Source: Sphingomonas abaci
GTDB lineage: Bacteria > Pseudomonadota > Alphaproteobacteria > Sphingomonadales > Sphingomonadaceae
Reading direction: 5' to 3'
Length of the DNA: 64,000 nucleotides
Assembly (NCBI RefSeq): GCF_014199625.1
Contig: NZ_JACHNY010000002.1
Location: 1 to 64,000 of the forward strand
The position numbers were made by a program, and so were the translations under genes. This document shows, piece by piece, positions 30,412-38,021 of this stretch. Below the pieces are notes generated by a model that did no database searches, was not told where the DNA came from, and saw only the letters and a list, made by a program, of their open reading frames with translations. The stretch's first letter is position 1, and the number at the start of each line of letters is the position of its first letter.

Positions 30412-30413
30412 TT

Positions 30414-30427
30414 CACACCGCAATGTG
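30414..30427. promoter_or_regulatory. Operator O3
   Basis: CACACCGCAATGTG, an imperfect copy of CACATCNNGATGTG located two bases after the repressor stop codon and 17 bp before O4. Confidence 0.6.
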
Positions 30428-30436
30428 ATTTAGGGG

Positions 30437-30465
30437 TTGTGGTTCACATCAGGATGTGATTTATG
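30437..30465 (+). promoter_or_regulatory. Rightward early promoter with operator O4
   Basis: TTGTGG (30437-30442), a 17-bp spacer and TTTATG (30460-30465) resemble -35 and -10 boxes for the plus-strand early operon. The spacer holds CACATCAGGATGTG (30445-30458). The layout mirrors the leftward promoter, so one repressor would silence both early operons. Confidence 0.65.
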
Positions 30466-30503
30466 GTCCCCATCGGCGCCCTCCGCGCCATGGGAGACAC
30501 ACC

Positions 30504-30851
30504 GTGTTCCACACACCAATCCTAGCGAGCTGGACCAGCGACCGCCGCGTCCGCCGCATCCTCAACAGCTTTCGCACTCGCCCGGCTCCGGTCGTCACCA
30601 TCCATGCCTGGGATCGCTGGGACGGCCGTGACATCACCTATGCCGGCTTCCGCGTCGATTGTCTGCGCAGGCTGCGCACCGCGATCCTCGATCCGATGTT
30701 CCTGGCGGCTGAGGCTGCTGGGGATCAGGTGGCGATGCGCCGCATCATGGACCAGCCGACCGTCGAGCAAGCGATCGACCGGGCTGAGGCTCGCTGGCTG
30801 CCGCTGACGGGGGCGGTGGTCTCGGCTGATAATCGGCAGGTGGCGGCATGA
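30504..30851 (+). CDS. First gene of the rightward early operon, unknown
   Basis: The start is taken as GTG 30504 with GGGAGA upstream; the frame runs back into operator O4. The product is 115 residues, starting VFHTPILASWTSDRRVRRI. It has a basic N-terminus (RRILNSFRTRP), a beta stretch (VVTIHAWDRWDGRDITYAGF) and a helical C-terminus. It overlaps the next gene by ATGA. No family was recognised. Confidence 0.6.
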   Translation: MFHTPILASWTSDRRVRRILNSFRTRPAPVVTIHAWDRWDGRDITYAGFRVDCLRRLRTAILDPMFLAAEAAGDQVAMRRIMDQPTVEQAIDRAEARWLPLTGAVVSADNRQVAA

Positions 30852-31048
30852 GCCACCAGCTCCACCACAACCCGGCGGTCACCGAGTTCGCCGAGATCCA
30901 GCGCTACTGGAACGACCCGGCCTATGCCGCGAAGTGCCACGTTGAGCGCATCACCGAGCAGCGTCGCATGGACAACCTGTTCGCTCCCCACACGGCCGCC
31001 TGGCGCGCCGAGCAAGCCGCCCGTTGGGCGCGGGAAGGTGATGCATGA
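30848..31048 (+). CDS. 66-residue early protein
   Basis: The product starts MSHQLHHNPAVTEFAEIQRY and ends AAWRAEQAARWAREGDA; it is charged and helical. ATGA overlaps join it to both neighbours. It may be a small host-takeover protein, but no function is recognised. Confidence 0.6.
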   Translation: MSHQLHHNPAVTEFAEIQRYWNDPAYAAKCHVERITEQRRMDNLFAPHTAAWRAEQAARWAREGDA

Positions 31049-31305
31049 CCCTCGAACAACAGATCAGCGACATCATGTCCTCGTCCGCAATCGACACGAT
31101 GCAGATTTGCGCGCAGCGTGAGTCTGACGGCAGTGTCCGTTTCTACAGCACGGTGCACGATGGCCTTGGCCTGTGCGCTATGAGCGACCTGATCAACCTT
31201 CCGACCGTCCGCGAGGCGATCGAGAGCGGCATCAAGAAGCTGAATGAGAAGCGGCTGGCGGTGCCTGTAGTGGCTGACCTTGTGCCGATGGAGCGGGCGG
31301 CATGA
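31045..31305 (+). CDS. 86-residue early protein
   Basis: The product starts MTLEQQISDIMSSSAIDTMQ and has a central beta segment (DGSVRFYSTVHDGLGLCAM) and a C-terminal helix (VREAIESGIKKLNEKRL). It precedes and overlaps the exonuclease gene by ATGA, so it may be part of the recombination module. No family was recognised. Confidence 0.6.
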   Translation: MTLEQQISDIMSSSAIDTMQICAQRESDGSVRFYSTVHDGLGLCAMSDLINLPTVREAIESGIKKLNEKRLAVPVVADLVPMERAA

Positions 31306-32042
31306 ACGCGCCCGCTTCCTTCACCAGCTACAGCCCTGCCGGCAAGCCGCACATCGTGCATCACGCCGAGGTCGAGCAAGGTTCGCTTGATTGGTTGCAA
31401 CTGCGCTGCGGGCTTCTCACCGCGAGCGAAGTCAAGCTGATCCTCAACCCGCCGCCCAAGCCGGAAACGCGCGTCAAGAAGAACGGCGAGCCATATGCGC
31501 AGCGCGAGTGGGTCGTCGTGGCCGACGACGACAAGGCCAAGATGCACATCTACGAGCTGGCAGCGCAGCGGCTGACGAAGTTCGTCGAGCCAATGTTCCA
31601 GAGTTTCGACATGATCCGGGGCCAGAACGACGAGCACGAAGCCCGCGCCCGTTATTCGGAAACTCGCGCGCCGGTTCGTGAGGTCGGGTTCATCACCAAC
31701 GATCGCTGGGGCTTCACGTTAGGCTATTCCCCGGACGGGCTGGTCGGCGATGACGGCGCGATCGAGGTGAAGTCGCGGAAGCAGAAGTACCAGGTCCAGA
31801 CCGTTGTGGAATACGCCCTCAGTGGCGGCATCCCGGCTGAGTTCGTAATGCAGCATCAGACCGGCTTGCTGGTGTCCGAGCGTCAATGGATCGACTTCTG
31901 TAGCTTCTCCGAGAAGCTGCCGATGGCCGTGATCCGCGTCCATCCCGACGACGTGATTCAGGCCGCGATCATTGAGGCCGCGCAGGCTGCCGAAGCCAAA
32001 ATCCAAAAGATTATCGCTACCTATCAGGAGCAATTCGCATGA
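31302..32042 (+). CDS. YqaJ/lambda-Exo-type recombination exonuclease
   Basis: Encodes 246 residues. EQGSLDWLQLRCGLLTASEV at the N-terminus is the YqaJ opening; GQNDEHEARARY and GYSPDGLVGDDGAIEVKSRK carry the Asp-Glu-x-Lys nuclease core. These alkaline exonucleases resect DNA ends 5'-3' and load a single-strand annealing protein. The next gene (Sak4-like ATPase) overlaps by ATGA, giving a likely phage recombination pair. Confidence 0.9.
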   Translation: MNAPASFTSYSPAGKPHIVHHAEVEQGSLDWLQLRCGLLTASEVKLILNPPPKPETRVKKNGEPYAQREWVVVADDDKAKMHIYELAAQRLTKFVEPMFQSFDMIRGQNDEHEARARYSETRAPVREVGFITNDRWGFTLGYSPDGLVGDDGAIEVKSRKQKYQVQTVVEYALSGGIPAEFVMQHQTGLLVSERQWIDFCSFSEKLPMAVIRVHPDDVIQAAIIEAAQAAEAKIQKIIATYQEQFA

Positions 32043-33124
32043 AGATCCAGTTCATCCCGGTCACGCAGATCACCGATCCCCGCACGATCGCGCTGGGTCT
32101 GTCGGGCGGGTCCGGTACCGGCAAGACCTTCACGGCGCTGCGGGTTGCTCGGGGCATCGCCGAGCGCGTCACCGGGAAGAAGGGCGCGCCGATCGGCTAC
32201 GTCGACACCGAGAACAAGCGGGCGCTCCACTACAAGGAGGCGTTTCCTGAGATGATGCACTTCGACTTCACCGCTATCGATGATGCGGGCGAGGTCGTCG
32301 GCTTCGGGGTGCAGCGGTGGATCGAGGTGATCGACGCGGCGGAAGCGGCTGGTCTGCCGGTCCTGATTATCGACAGTTTCAGCCATGCTTGGGAAGGCGT
32401 TGGCGGCGTGCTTGACGAACACGCACTGGCGCTCGACCGGCTGGTCCAGGCCGCAGAGAAGCGGGCGAACGGCCGCTATGAGGTGGACCCGTCGAAGTTC
32501 AGCCAGCTCGCTTGGGCTGAGGTGAAGCCGAAGTATCGCCGACTGATCGACCGCATCATCCGCGCCAAGACGAACATCATCATCTGCACTCGCGCCAAGC
32601 CGGTGATGCAGAAGGGGTTTGGCGACAAGGCCGAGAACGCCCGCGCGACCAAGACACGCCGCAAGGATGTGCCGTGGGATCCCGCCAGCGACGGCGATCT
32701 GATGTTCGAGATGACCGCGATGGTGATCCTCGACCCGTCCGCGCCTGGTTGCCCGGTTCACCAGATCAAGGTGGCCGACCAGTTCAAGGGGCTGTTCGAT
32801 CCGCGCCGGCCGATGGGCGAGGGCACCGGTTTTGCGATGGCTGAGTGGGCTTATGGCGCCGGTGAAGCGCAGAAGCAGAAGGAGACGATGGACGCGGCGC
32901 GTGAGATTGCCCGCGGTGGCACCAAGGCATTCACCGACTGGTGGGCGGGCGAAGGCAAGCCGCATCGCGCGGTGGTGAAGCCGATCATGGACGAGATCCA
33001 GGGGCTGTGTTCGGCTGCTGACGACTTCGCCAAGCTGTCGGATGATGTGCCGTTCGGGCGCGGCGATGAGGACCACGGTGAGGCGCATACTGACGCCACC
33101 GCTGACGAACGGGTGCCCGCATGA
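32039..33124 (+). CDS. Sak4-like AAA/RecA-fold ATPase, recombination partner
   Basis: Encodes 361 residues. Walker A is GGSGTGKT (23-30), followed by a RecA-like core with PVLIIDSFSHAWEG (Walker B region) and TNIIICTRAKPVMQ. The C-terminal part is helical and acidic. The family is common in phages next to exonucleases and is thought to promote strand annealing or exchange (Sak4). It works with the exonuclease just upstream. Confidence 0.85.
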   Translation: MKIQFIPVTQITDPRTIALGLSGGSGTGKTFTALRVARGIAERVTGKKGAPIGYVDTENKRALHYKEAFPEMMHFDFTAIDDAGEVVGFGVQRWIEVIDAAEAAGLPVLIIDSFSHAWEGVGGVLDEHALALDRLVQAAEKRANGRYEVDPSKFSQLAWAEVKPKYRRLIDRIIRAKTNIIICTRAKPVMQKGFGDKAENARATKTRRKDVPWDPASDGDLMFEMTAMVILDPSAPGCPVHQIKVADQFKGLFDPRRPMGEGTGFAMAEWAYGAGEAQKQKETMDAAREIARGGTKAFTDWWAGEGKPHRAVVKPIMDEIQGLCSAADDFAKLSDDVPFGRGDEDHGEAHTDATADERVPA

Positions 33125-33315
33125 TGGACAGCATCAAGCACGGTTCTGTCACGTCCATGCAGGACGAGATGGCCTATCGGTTCGCGCGCATAGCCCCGCT
33201 TCCGTTCACCACCAACGCCTACCGCAACCGGGTGGACGGCCGTCGCAAGGCCGCGGCCCTTATTGCCCTGGTGCTGGTCTGTGCCGCCTCTCTCTATCGT
33301 GGAGGCTTCGCATGA
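33121..33315 (+). CDS. 64-residue early membrane protein
   Basis: A charged N-terminal part (MMDSIKHGSVTSMQDEMAYRF) is followed by a C-terminal hydrophobic helix (AAALIALVLVCAASLYRGG, about 43-61). A single-pass tail-anchored protein is likely. It overlaps both neighbours. Possible roles are superinfection exclusion or host-membrane interference; there is no direct evidence. Confidence 0.6.
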   Translation: MMDSIKHGSVTSMQDEMAYRFARIAPLPFTTNAYRNRVDGRRKAAALIALVLVCAASLYRGGFA

Positions 33316-33665
33316 CCGCCCCTCAGACTGTGGCCGATGTGCTGGATGCTGCGGCTGATATCTTGGAAGCTGAGGGCGCATGGATTGGCGGCCCCGACAT
33401 TGGCGAGGAAACGCTAGCGACGACCGAAACAGGTAAGGAGGTGTCTCCGACATCCAGCTTGGCGCGCCACTTCTGTTTGTATGGCGCGATAGAAGCTGCT
33501 GCTCAGGGCAGTAGGATCGAATTCGACGCTCATAGCGCCCTTTCAGGCGTCATCGGCACGTTCCGCCTTGCCGAATGGAACCATCGTGAGGGCCGCACCC
33601 AATCCGAGGTAGTCGCCGCCCTTCGCGCAGCCGCCACCTACGCCCGTCAGGGAGAGAAGGCATGA
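33312..33665 (+). CDS. Hypothetical early protein
   Basis: Encodes 117 residues from ATG 33312, which overlaps the preceding stop as ATGA. It starts MTAPQTVADVLDAAADILEA and is largely helical (FCLYGAIEAAAQGS; SEVVAALRAAATYAR). Similar small helical proteins are common in phage early regions. No specific family was recognised. Confidence 0.6.
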   Translation: MTAPQTVADVLDAAADILEAEGAWIGGPDIGEETLATTETGKEVSPTSSLARHFCLYGAIEAAAQGSRIEFDAHSALSGVIGTFRLAEWNHREGRTQSEVVAALRAAATYARQGEKA

Positions 33666-34066
33666 TCTGCAATCGGTGCAATGGTCGCGGCGTAGTCGAG
33701 ACCGGGCAAATCATCAAAGGCCCTGGTGGCTACGGCTACGACACTGAGACTTGCGGCTGCGAAGAGCGACAGGCTTACCGCGATGCCGCCGAAGAGGCGG
33801 GATGGTATATCGAAATTGTCGGCGAGGAAGGTGTTGATGAGGGCGAGCTGACGACAGCTTGGGCATCTGACGGCGCTTACACCTTCGGGCCACTTATCTC
33901 CCGCGAGATGGTGCCGCCGGGCGCTGTCTACGAACATGCGCGGGCACCCGGAAAGCTGTGGCTGAATGAGGAGCCGCACCTCATGACGCCGGATGATAGC
34001 ATATTTGCCACGACATTCCGTGTCGCCATCCTCTCCGCCCGTCAGGAGACGCGCCATGGAGAGTGA
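33662..34066 (+). CDS. Zinc-finger-containing early protein
   Basis: Encodes 134 residues. The N-terminus MICNRCNGRGVVETG and a following CGCEE resemble half of a DnaJ-type zinc finger (CxxCxGxG). The rest is acidic (VGEEGVDEGELTTAWASDGA). It overlaps the Lar-like gene by eleven bases. It may bind a host protein or nucleic acid; the function is unknown. Confidence 0.6.
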   Translation: MICNRCNGRGVVETGQIIKGPGGYGYDTETCGCEERQAYRDAAEEAGWYIEIVGEEGVDEGELTTAWASDGAYTFGPLISREMVPPGAVYEHARAPGKLWLNEEPHLMTPDDSIFATTFRVAILSARQETRHGE

Positions 34067-34418
34067 GAAGCTGAAGGGCTGCCCGTTCTGCAATGGGCCG
34101 GCCGTGAACGTTGCGGGTGAGTACGTCACCTGTGGCTCGCCTACGTTCCTCGATTGTGCCGGGCGTTCGGTCAAAGCTGAACCCGCCGCCTGGAACACCC
34201 GCGCACCGGCTGATCTGCGGTCGGCGCTGGAGGCGGAGACGATCGAGCGGTGTGCGAGGCATCTGCGCGAGCGGGCAAAGTCTTTCCGCAAAGCTGCTTT
34301 CGACCAAGGCAGGCGCGCCGGCCCGATGGCGTCTTCCTTCGAATATGCCGCTGACGAAATCGAGAAGTCGAGCGCCGCGATCGCCGCCCTCGCCCCGACC
34401 ACCGGAGACGCATCATGA
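34056..34418 (+). CDS. Lar-like restriction-alleviation family protein
   Basis: Encodes 120 residues from ATG 34056. LKGCPFCNGPAVNVAGEYVTC and FLDCAGRSVKAEPAAWNTRA follow the pattern of Lar/restriction-alleviation proteins (CPFCG...AWN-R), a zinc-ribbon family in phages. Known Lar modulates type I restriction modification; here the function is only inferred from this motif. The C-terminal half is a helical extension (ARHLRERAKSFRKAAFDQG). Confidence 0.65.
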   Translation: MESEKLKGCPFCNGPAVNVAGEYVTCGSPTFLDCAGRSVKAEPAAWNTRAPADLRSALEAETIERCARHLRERAKSFRKAAFDQGRRAGPMASSFEYAADEIEKSSAAIAALAPTTGDAS

Positions 34419-35287
34419 CCGACACGACCACCGATGCCGCAGAGGCGCGGGCGACAGCTTGCACGCTTGGCGTAGGCTGCGATCAGTATGGCGTCTGCTA
34501 TGCGCAAGCCCATGGCCAGCCCGATCAATGCGGTGCGACGGAGACCAGGCCTGCCAGCTTGCGGGTGGCGTTGGAAAGATCGCTGGCAAAGCGGTCACAG
34601 GGGGGCATGGACCCGCCTTGGACAGCAGCGTTCAATGCAGCGCTTGATATGGTGGCACGTGACGTAGCGCCATTCCTCGCCACCGCCGAAGCCGCGAGCG
34701 GGGCGGGGGAGCGGGAGGGCTATGTTCTGCCGTGTGACGTGCATCTTCCTCCCGCGACAGTGATCAAGGCGGGATGCTCATTGGCTGCCCTGAAACTGGC
34801 AATGGAGGTCGAGCATCGGCCACGCCACTTCAAGGCCCACCCTCTCGCCTCCCTCCCGCCCGCGACTGACCCCGCGATGGTGACGGTGCCGAGGGAGCCG
34901 ACAGAGGCGATGATCGCAGCGTGGGAAAGCGCGTCTCCGGCGGCCGGATGGGACGCTTTGCAGGACATGAGCGACGAAGACGCCAACCGCGCACTGGTTC
35001 GCGCAGAGTGGTCCGCCATGCTCGCAGCCGCCCCGACCATCCCAGCTACGGGGGAGGCGGTGCCGGAAGGCATGAACCCGTGGCATGGTGGGGATACAGC
35101 CCCCAGCGATTGGGATGGTGGACCAGTCATGTGGATTGAGCGCGCGGGTCTCGTACGTGTCGGCCTCAAGCAGGCAGAACAGCCGTGGACTCATGGCGCT
35201 GAAAATTGGTTCGACATCATCGCCTACACCCCGAAAGCCACCATCCCAGCTACCGGCCATGCAGCGACCGAGGGGGAGGGGGCGTGA
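34415..35287 (+). CDS. Early protein with C-terminal PWHGGD module
   Basis: Encodes 290 residues. The N-terminus is Cys-rich (CTLGVGCDQYGVCYAQAHG), the middle contains a helical region, and residues about 140-180 (TVPREPTEAMIAAWESASP) resemble a segment often found in phage proteins of unknown function. The C-terminal 70 residues carry VPEGMNPWHGGDTAPSDWD and IIAYTPKA, shared with the minus-strand gene at 23489-24232. It looks like a mosaic of small phage domains. Confidence 0.65.
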   Translation: MTDTTTDAAEARATACTLGVGCDQYGVCYAQAHGQPDQCGATETRPASLRVALERSLAKRSQGGMDPPWTAAFNAALDMVARDVAPFLATAEAASGAGEREGYVLPCDVHLPPATVIKAGCSLAALKLAMEVEHRPRHFKAHPLASLPPATDPAMVTVPREPTEAMIAAWESASPAAGWDALQDMSDEDANRALVRAEWSAMLAAAPTIPATGEAVPEGMNPWHGGDTAPSDWDGGPVMWIERAGLVRVGLKQAEQPWTHGAENWFDIIAYTPKATIPATGHAATEGEGA

Positions 35288-35454
35288 GCAAGGTTCATGT
35301 GCTTGTGCCGTTCACCACTCGAGTGGTCTGCGGAGAGCCTGGTTTCTACCAAACCGCCGCTTATCGGGAGCAGGTCACCTGCAAGCAGTGCCGCCAATCA
35401 GACCAGTACAAGGCACTGGATAATCTGCCGAAGCGATACAGGAAGCACCCATGA
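35284..35454 (+). CDS. 56-residue early protein
   Basis: The start is GTG at 35284, overlapping the preceding stop as GTGA. The product begins VSKVHVLVPFTTRVVCGEPG and has three cysteines (CGEPG, CKQC), so a small zinc-ribbon-like fold is possible. It is coupled by ATGA to the XF1762-like gene. Confidence 0.55.
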   Translation: MSKVHVLVPFTTRVVCGEPGFYQTAAYREQVTCKQCRQSDQYKALDNLPKRYRKHP

Positions 35455-35939
35455 CCCCGCCAGACCCCCAGCAGGTAGCCGAGATCGCGGGGCGCTTGAG
35501 CAAGTTACAAGCGGCACCGATCGCATTCGCTGATGCGGCTGTATTCGTGCAGGAGCATCATCGGCACCACACCCCGCCAGCTGGGCACAAGTTCAGCATC
35601 GCAGCCGTAGCAGCCGACAGGCTGGTCGGCGTGGTGATTGTCGGACGCCCGGTATCGAGGCATCGAGACGATGGCCTGACGCTGGAGGTTACGCGCCTCT
35701 GCACAGTCGGGCATCCGAACGCGTGTTCTTTCCTCTACGGCGCAGCTGCACGGGCGGCTTTCGCGCTCGGTTATGCGCGGATCGGGACGTACACGCTTAA
35801 GAGCGAGCCAGGCACATCGCTGAAGGCAGCCGGCTGGCGGCTAATCGGCGAAACGCCGGGGCGTAGCTGGTCGGTACCGTCGCGACCCCGCGCGGACAAG
35901 CACCCAATCGAGCCGAAGCTATTGTGGGAGGCAGCATGA
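35451..35939 (+). CDS. XF1762-family protein, GNAT-like
   Basis: Encodes 162 residues. FVQEHHRHHTPPAGHKFSIA, LVGVVIVGRPVSRHRDDG, LEVTRLCTVGHPNACSFLYG and YTLKSEPGTSLKAAGW match the XF1762 phage family, which has the look of a GNAT acetyltransferase fold (the V-G-A and AGW segments). The substrate is unknown. It is widespread in proteobacterial prophages. Confidence 0.8.
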   Translation: MTPPDPQQVAEIAGRLSKLQAAPIAFADAAVFVQEHHRHHTPPAGHKFSIAAVAADRLVGVVIVGRPVSRHRDDGLTLEVTRLCTVGHPNACSFLYGAAARAAFALGYARIGTYTLKSEPGTSLKAAGWRLIGETPGRSWSVPSRPRADKHPIEPKLLWEAA

Positions 35940-36175
35940 CGTATTTTATCACACCGGCTACAGCGCCCACCAAGGAACCGCCCATGTTGAACAGTGAGAT
36001 GGTGCAGCCGACGCAGGGGGCGGAGTGGAAGAACGACCAGCCTGCGGGCGAGTTCTTCGGCATGATGCGCCTGCACGTTTCCGGCGATCGGTGGATCCAC
36101 TCGGTTGGATCCGGACCAGCGGTAGAGGCAGCTATCCTGAGGAAGAAGGAGGAAGACCATGGCATCCGCGCCTGA
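35936..36175 (+). CDS. 79-residue early protein
   Basis: ATG 35936 overlaps the previous stop as ATGA. The product begins MTYFITPATAPTKEPPMLNS and ends in a charged helix (EAAILRKKEEDHGIRA). It overlaps the AlpA-like gene by 17 bases. No family was recognised. Confidence 0.55.
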   Translation: MTYFITPATAPTKEPPMLNSEMVQPTQGAEWKNDQPAGEFFGMMRLHVSGDRWIHSVGSGPAVEAAILRKKEEDHGIRA

Positions 36176-36365
36176 CCGCCGGGGGGACAGCCTCCTGCGC
36201 ATCAAAGAGGTCCGCAAGCGCACCGGCCTGTCGACCGCGACCGTCTATCGCCGGCAGGATGCGGGCACCTTCCCGAAGAAGGTCCCGCTCGGCCCGAAGA
36301 TGGTCGCCTGGTACGAGAGCGAGATCGAGCGCTTCATCGCCGATCCGATGGGCTATCGCGCTTGA
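36159..36365 (+). CDS. AlpA-family excisionase/regulator
   Basis: Encodes 68 residues. LLRIKEVRKRTGLSTATVYRRQDAGTFPKKVPLGPKMVAWYESEIERFI is the AlpA/MerR-like winged-helix signature, typical of P4-type recombination directionality factors. Its 3' end overlaps the convergent integrase gene by 13 bases, so early transcription would run into the integrase antisense strand. It likely promotes excision of the prophage. Confidence 0.85.
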   Translation: MASAPDRRGDSLLRIKEVRKRTGLSTATVYRRQDAGTFPKKVPLGPKMVAWYESEIERFIADPMGYRA

Positions 36366-37651
36366 CCGTCGAGGATCGCCATCGGGTCGTCCAGGCCATC
36401 GGCGATCATAGCCGCCCACGTCTCCGCCAGCACGCGGCGACGGGCGGTGCCCTTGACGCGCATGTAGACCAGTTCGGACGAGGATACGCCCTTAGGGATG
36501 TGCGCCAGCATCAGGTCGATCAGCATCCGATCTCCCTCCTTGCCGTGCTCGATGGCCCACTCGTTCATGATGGTGGAAAAGGCAGCGCGCCAGCCGTGCG
36601 GGACATGGCGCGTCTTGTACCGGCCGCCGTCGATGCGCTTGTAGAGCGTGCTGATCGCGGCGTCGCTCATGGGCAGCCGCGCCGAGTGATGGCCCGGGAA
36701 CAGCAGCTTGCCGCGCCCGGTCAGCCGGTGCAGCGCGCGCAGGGCATCGACAGCAGGGCCGGGCAGGGGCACGTCAAAGTCGAACGCCTGGTCGCCCTTA
36801 TGCTCCAGCACCAGCTTCATGCGCTCTGCCGGTATGCGCCAGATCGCGTCCGGGCTGGGGGTATGCGCCTCCCACTCGATACCCCCAATCTCCGCCCAGG
36901 TCGCGGTGCGCAGGACACCAACGCGGACAGCGGTCAGCGCCAGGAGGCGCGAAGCCAGCTTCGTGGGCGGGCCCGCCGTCGAATTGTCGACCAGCCGCTG
37001 GAGGGTGTGCAGATCCGCCAGCGTGGTGAGCGCCGGTTGCTTGGCACCCTTGGGCGTGGGCTTGAGCGCGTGGATCAGGTCGACCGTGGGATTGGTCGTG
37101 ACCAGATGCTCGCCCTTGGCGCGGATGAAGATTGCGGAGATGTAGCCCATCACCCGCTTGGCAGTCTCGACCGCCCCACGCCGCTCGATCTTACGCAGCG
37201 TGCGCAGGATCATGGGCCCGGTAATGTCGGCGATCGGCAGCTTGCCCAGGTCAGGGAAGACATCGCGTCGCAAGGCGAACAGCACCACCTGCGCATGGCG
37301 GGGCGACCAGCGCGGCCGTTCGTCTTCGTGCCAGGCAAGGGCGGACGCCTCAAACCGCGCGCCGGCCGCCTCGATGGCCGCTTGCCGCTCGCGCTCGGCT
37401 TCGACGCCGGGATCGCGGTTGGCGCGCAGGTGAGCTCGGGCAGCGTCGCGCCGCTCGCGCGCCTCGGACAGCGACACTTCCGGATAGCGGCCGAAGGTCA
37501 GCAGCTTCTCTTTCGGGCCGAAGCGATACTTGAGACGCCACGACTTCGTGCCGCTTGGGGCGACGTGAAGGAACAGGCCGCCACTGTCGAAAAGCTTGCG
37601 GGGAGCCGATTCGGGCTTGGCGTTCTTCACCTCGGCATTGGTCAGCGGCAT
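36353..37651 (-). CDS. int: Tyrosine integrase, P4 type
   Basis: Encodes 432 residues. The N-terminal domain (LTNAEVKNAKPESAPRKLFD...GLFLHVAPSG) is the DUF4102 arm-binding domain. Catalytic residues visible are Arg243 (LTAVRVGVLR), His352 and Arg355 (PHGWRAAF), His384 (LAHIPKG) and Tyr396 (ELVYMR). Length and order match P4-type integrases that use tRNA genes. It points away from the adjacent tRNA, with putative arm sites in the 155-bp gap between them. Confidence 0.95.
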   Translation of the reverse strand: MPLTNAEVKNAKPESAPRKLFDSGGLFLHVAPSGTKSWRLKYRFGPKEKLLTFGRYPEVSLSEARERRDAARAHLRANRDPGVEAERERQAAIEAAGARFEASALAWHEDERPRWSPRHAQVVLFALRRDVFPDLGKLPIADITGPMILRTLRKIERRGAVETAKRVMGYISAIFIRAKGEHLVTTNPTVDLIHALKPTPKGAKQPALTTLADLHTLQRLVDNSTAGPPTKLASRLLALTAVRVGVLRTATWAEIGGIEWEAHTPSPDAIWRIPAERMKLVLEHKGDQAFDFDVPLPGPAVDALRALHRLTGRGKLLFPGHHSARLPMSDAAISTLYKRIDGGRYKTRHVPHGWRAAFSTIMNEWAIEHGKEGDRMLIDLMLAHIPKGVSSSELVYMRVKGTARRRVLAETWAAMIADGLDDPMAILDGQAR

Positions 37652-37693
37652 CGTACCCCCAAACGCTCCGATTCGTACCCCACGGATACCCCC
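37652..37693. repeat. Candidate integrase arm-type sites
   Basis: Three similar units, CGTACCCCC (37652), CGTACCCC (37674) and GATACCCCC (37685), spaced 22 and 11 bp apart, lie just upstream of the integrase start. Their position inside the prophage arm next to attR fits arm-type integrase or excisionase binding sites. They would also let the integrase repress its own promoter. Confidence 0.5.
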
Positions 37694-37806
37694 AAGTGCA
37701 TTGCGCTACGGAGATACCATATGAGAACGAATGAGAAACAAACAAGGTATGTACTAAGCACGCCAGCAGGCGTAAGATGCCGTATGTCCAGCATGATACG
37801 TGGTAG

Positions 37807-37882
37807 TGGTGGGCCCGGCAGGACTCGAACCCGCAACCTAGCCGTTATGAGCGGCCAGCTCTAACCATTGAGCTACAGGCCC
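37807..37882 (-). tRNA. tRNA with CAT anticodon, likely tRNA-Ile2 (or elongator Met)
   Basis: The minus strand gives a full cloverleaf of 76 nt including an encoded CCA: acceptor GGGCCTG pairing CGGGCCC, D-stem GCTC/GAGC, anticodon stem GGCCG/CGGCT with loop CTCATAA, and T-stem GCGGG/CCTGC with TTCGAGT. The short D-loop (AATGGTTA) and CTCATAA loop favour the lysidine-modified isoleucine tRNA, but elongator methionine cannot be excluded. The 3' end faces the integrase and is the probable attachment site. Confidence 0.9.
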
Positions 37883-37936
37883 CACCTGTGCTTTCCGCTA
37901 GCGCAGGCGGAGGGGGATAAAAAGAGCGTGCGCAAC

Positions 37937-37973
37937 AAAAAAGGGGCGCTTCCCATGACGGGAGGCGCCCCTT
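37937..37973 (-). terminator. Rho-independent terminator of the lipoprotein gene
   Basis: On the minus strand AAGGGGCGCCTCCC, a short loop and GGGAAGCGCCCCTT are followed by TTTTTT. This is a strong intrinsic terminator about 50 bp downstream of the lipoprotein stop codon. Confidence 0.85.
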
Positions 37974-38021
37974 CGGCCGTAATGGCATGCGGCAGGCCGA
38001 ACAGACGGCCCGCCACAGGCA

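Larger units (their letters stand above)
1..37852. mobile_element. Siphovirus-like prophage, left end outside window
   Basis: The interval has a complete set of temperate phage modules: late structural genes (0.15-22.4 kb, minus), replication and early genes (22.4-29.7 kb, minus), repressor and operators (29.7-30.5 kb), plus-strand early genes (30.5-36.4 kb) and a tyrosine integrase next to a tRNA gene. The right boundary is placed within the tRNA 3' half (around 37807-37852), the usual crossover site for integrases of this type. The left attachment site is not seen, and an IS21-family end occupies the window start. No endolysin was recognised, so lysis genes may lie further left. Tail genes follow gene-transfer-agent/siphovirus order, which suggests a non-contractile flexible tail. 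Confidence 0.9.
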
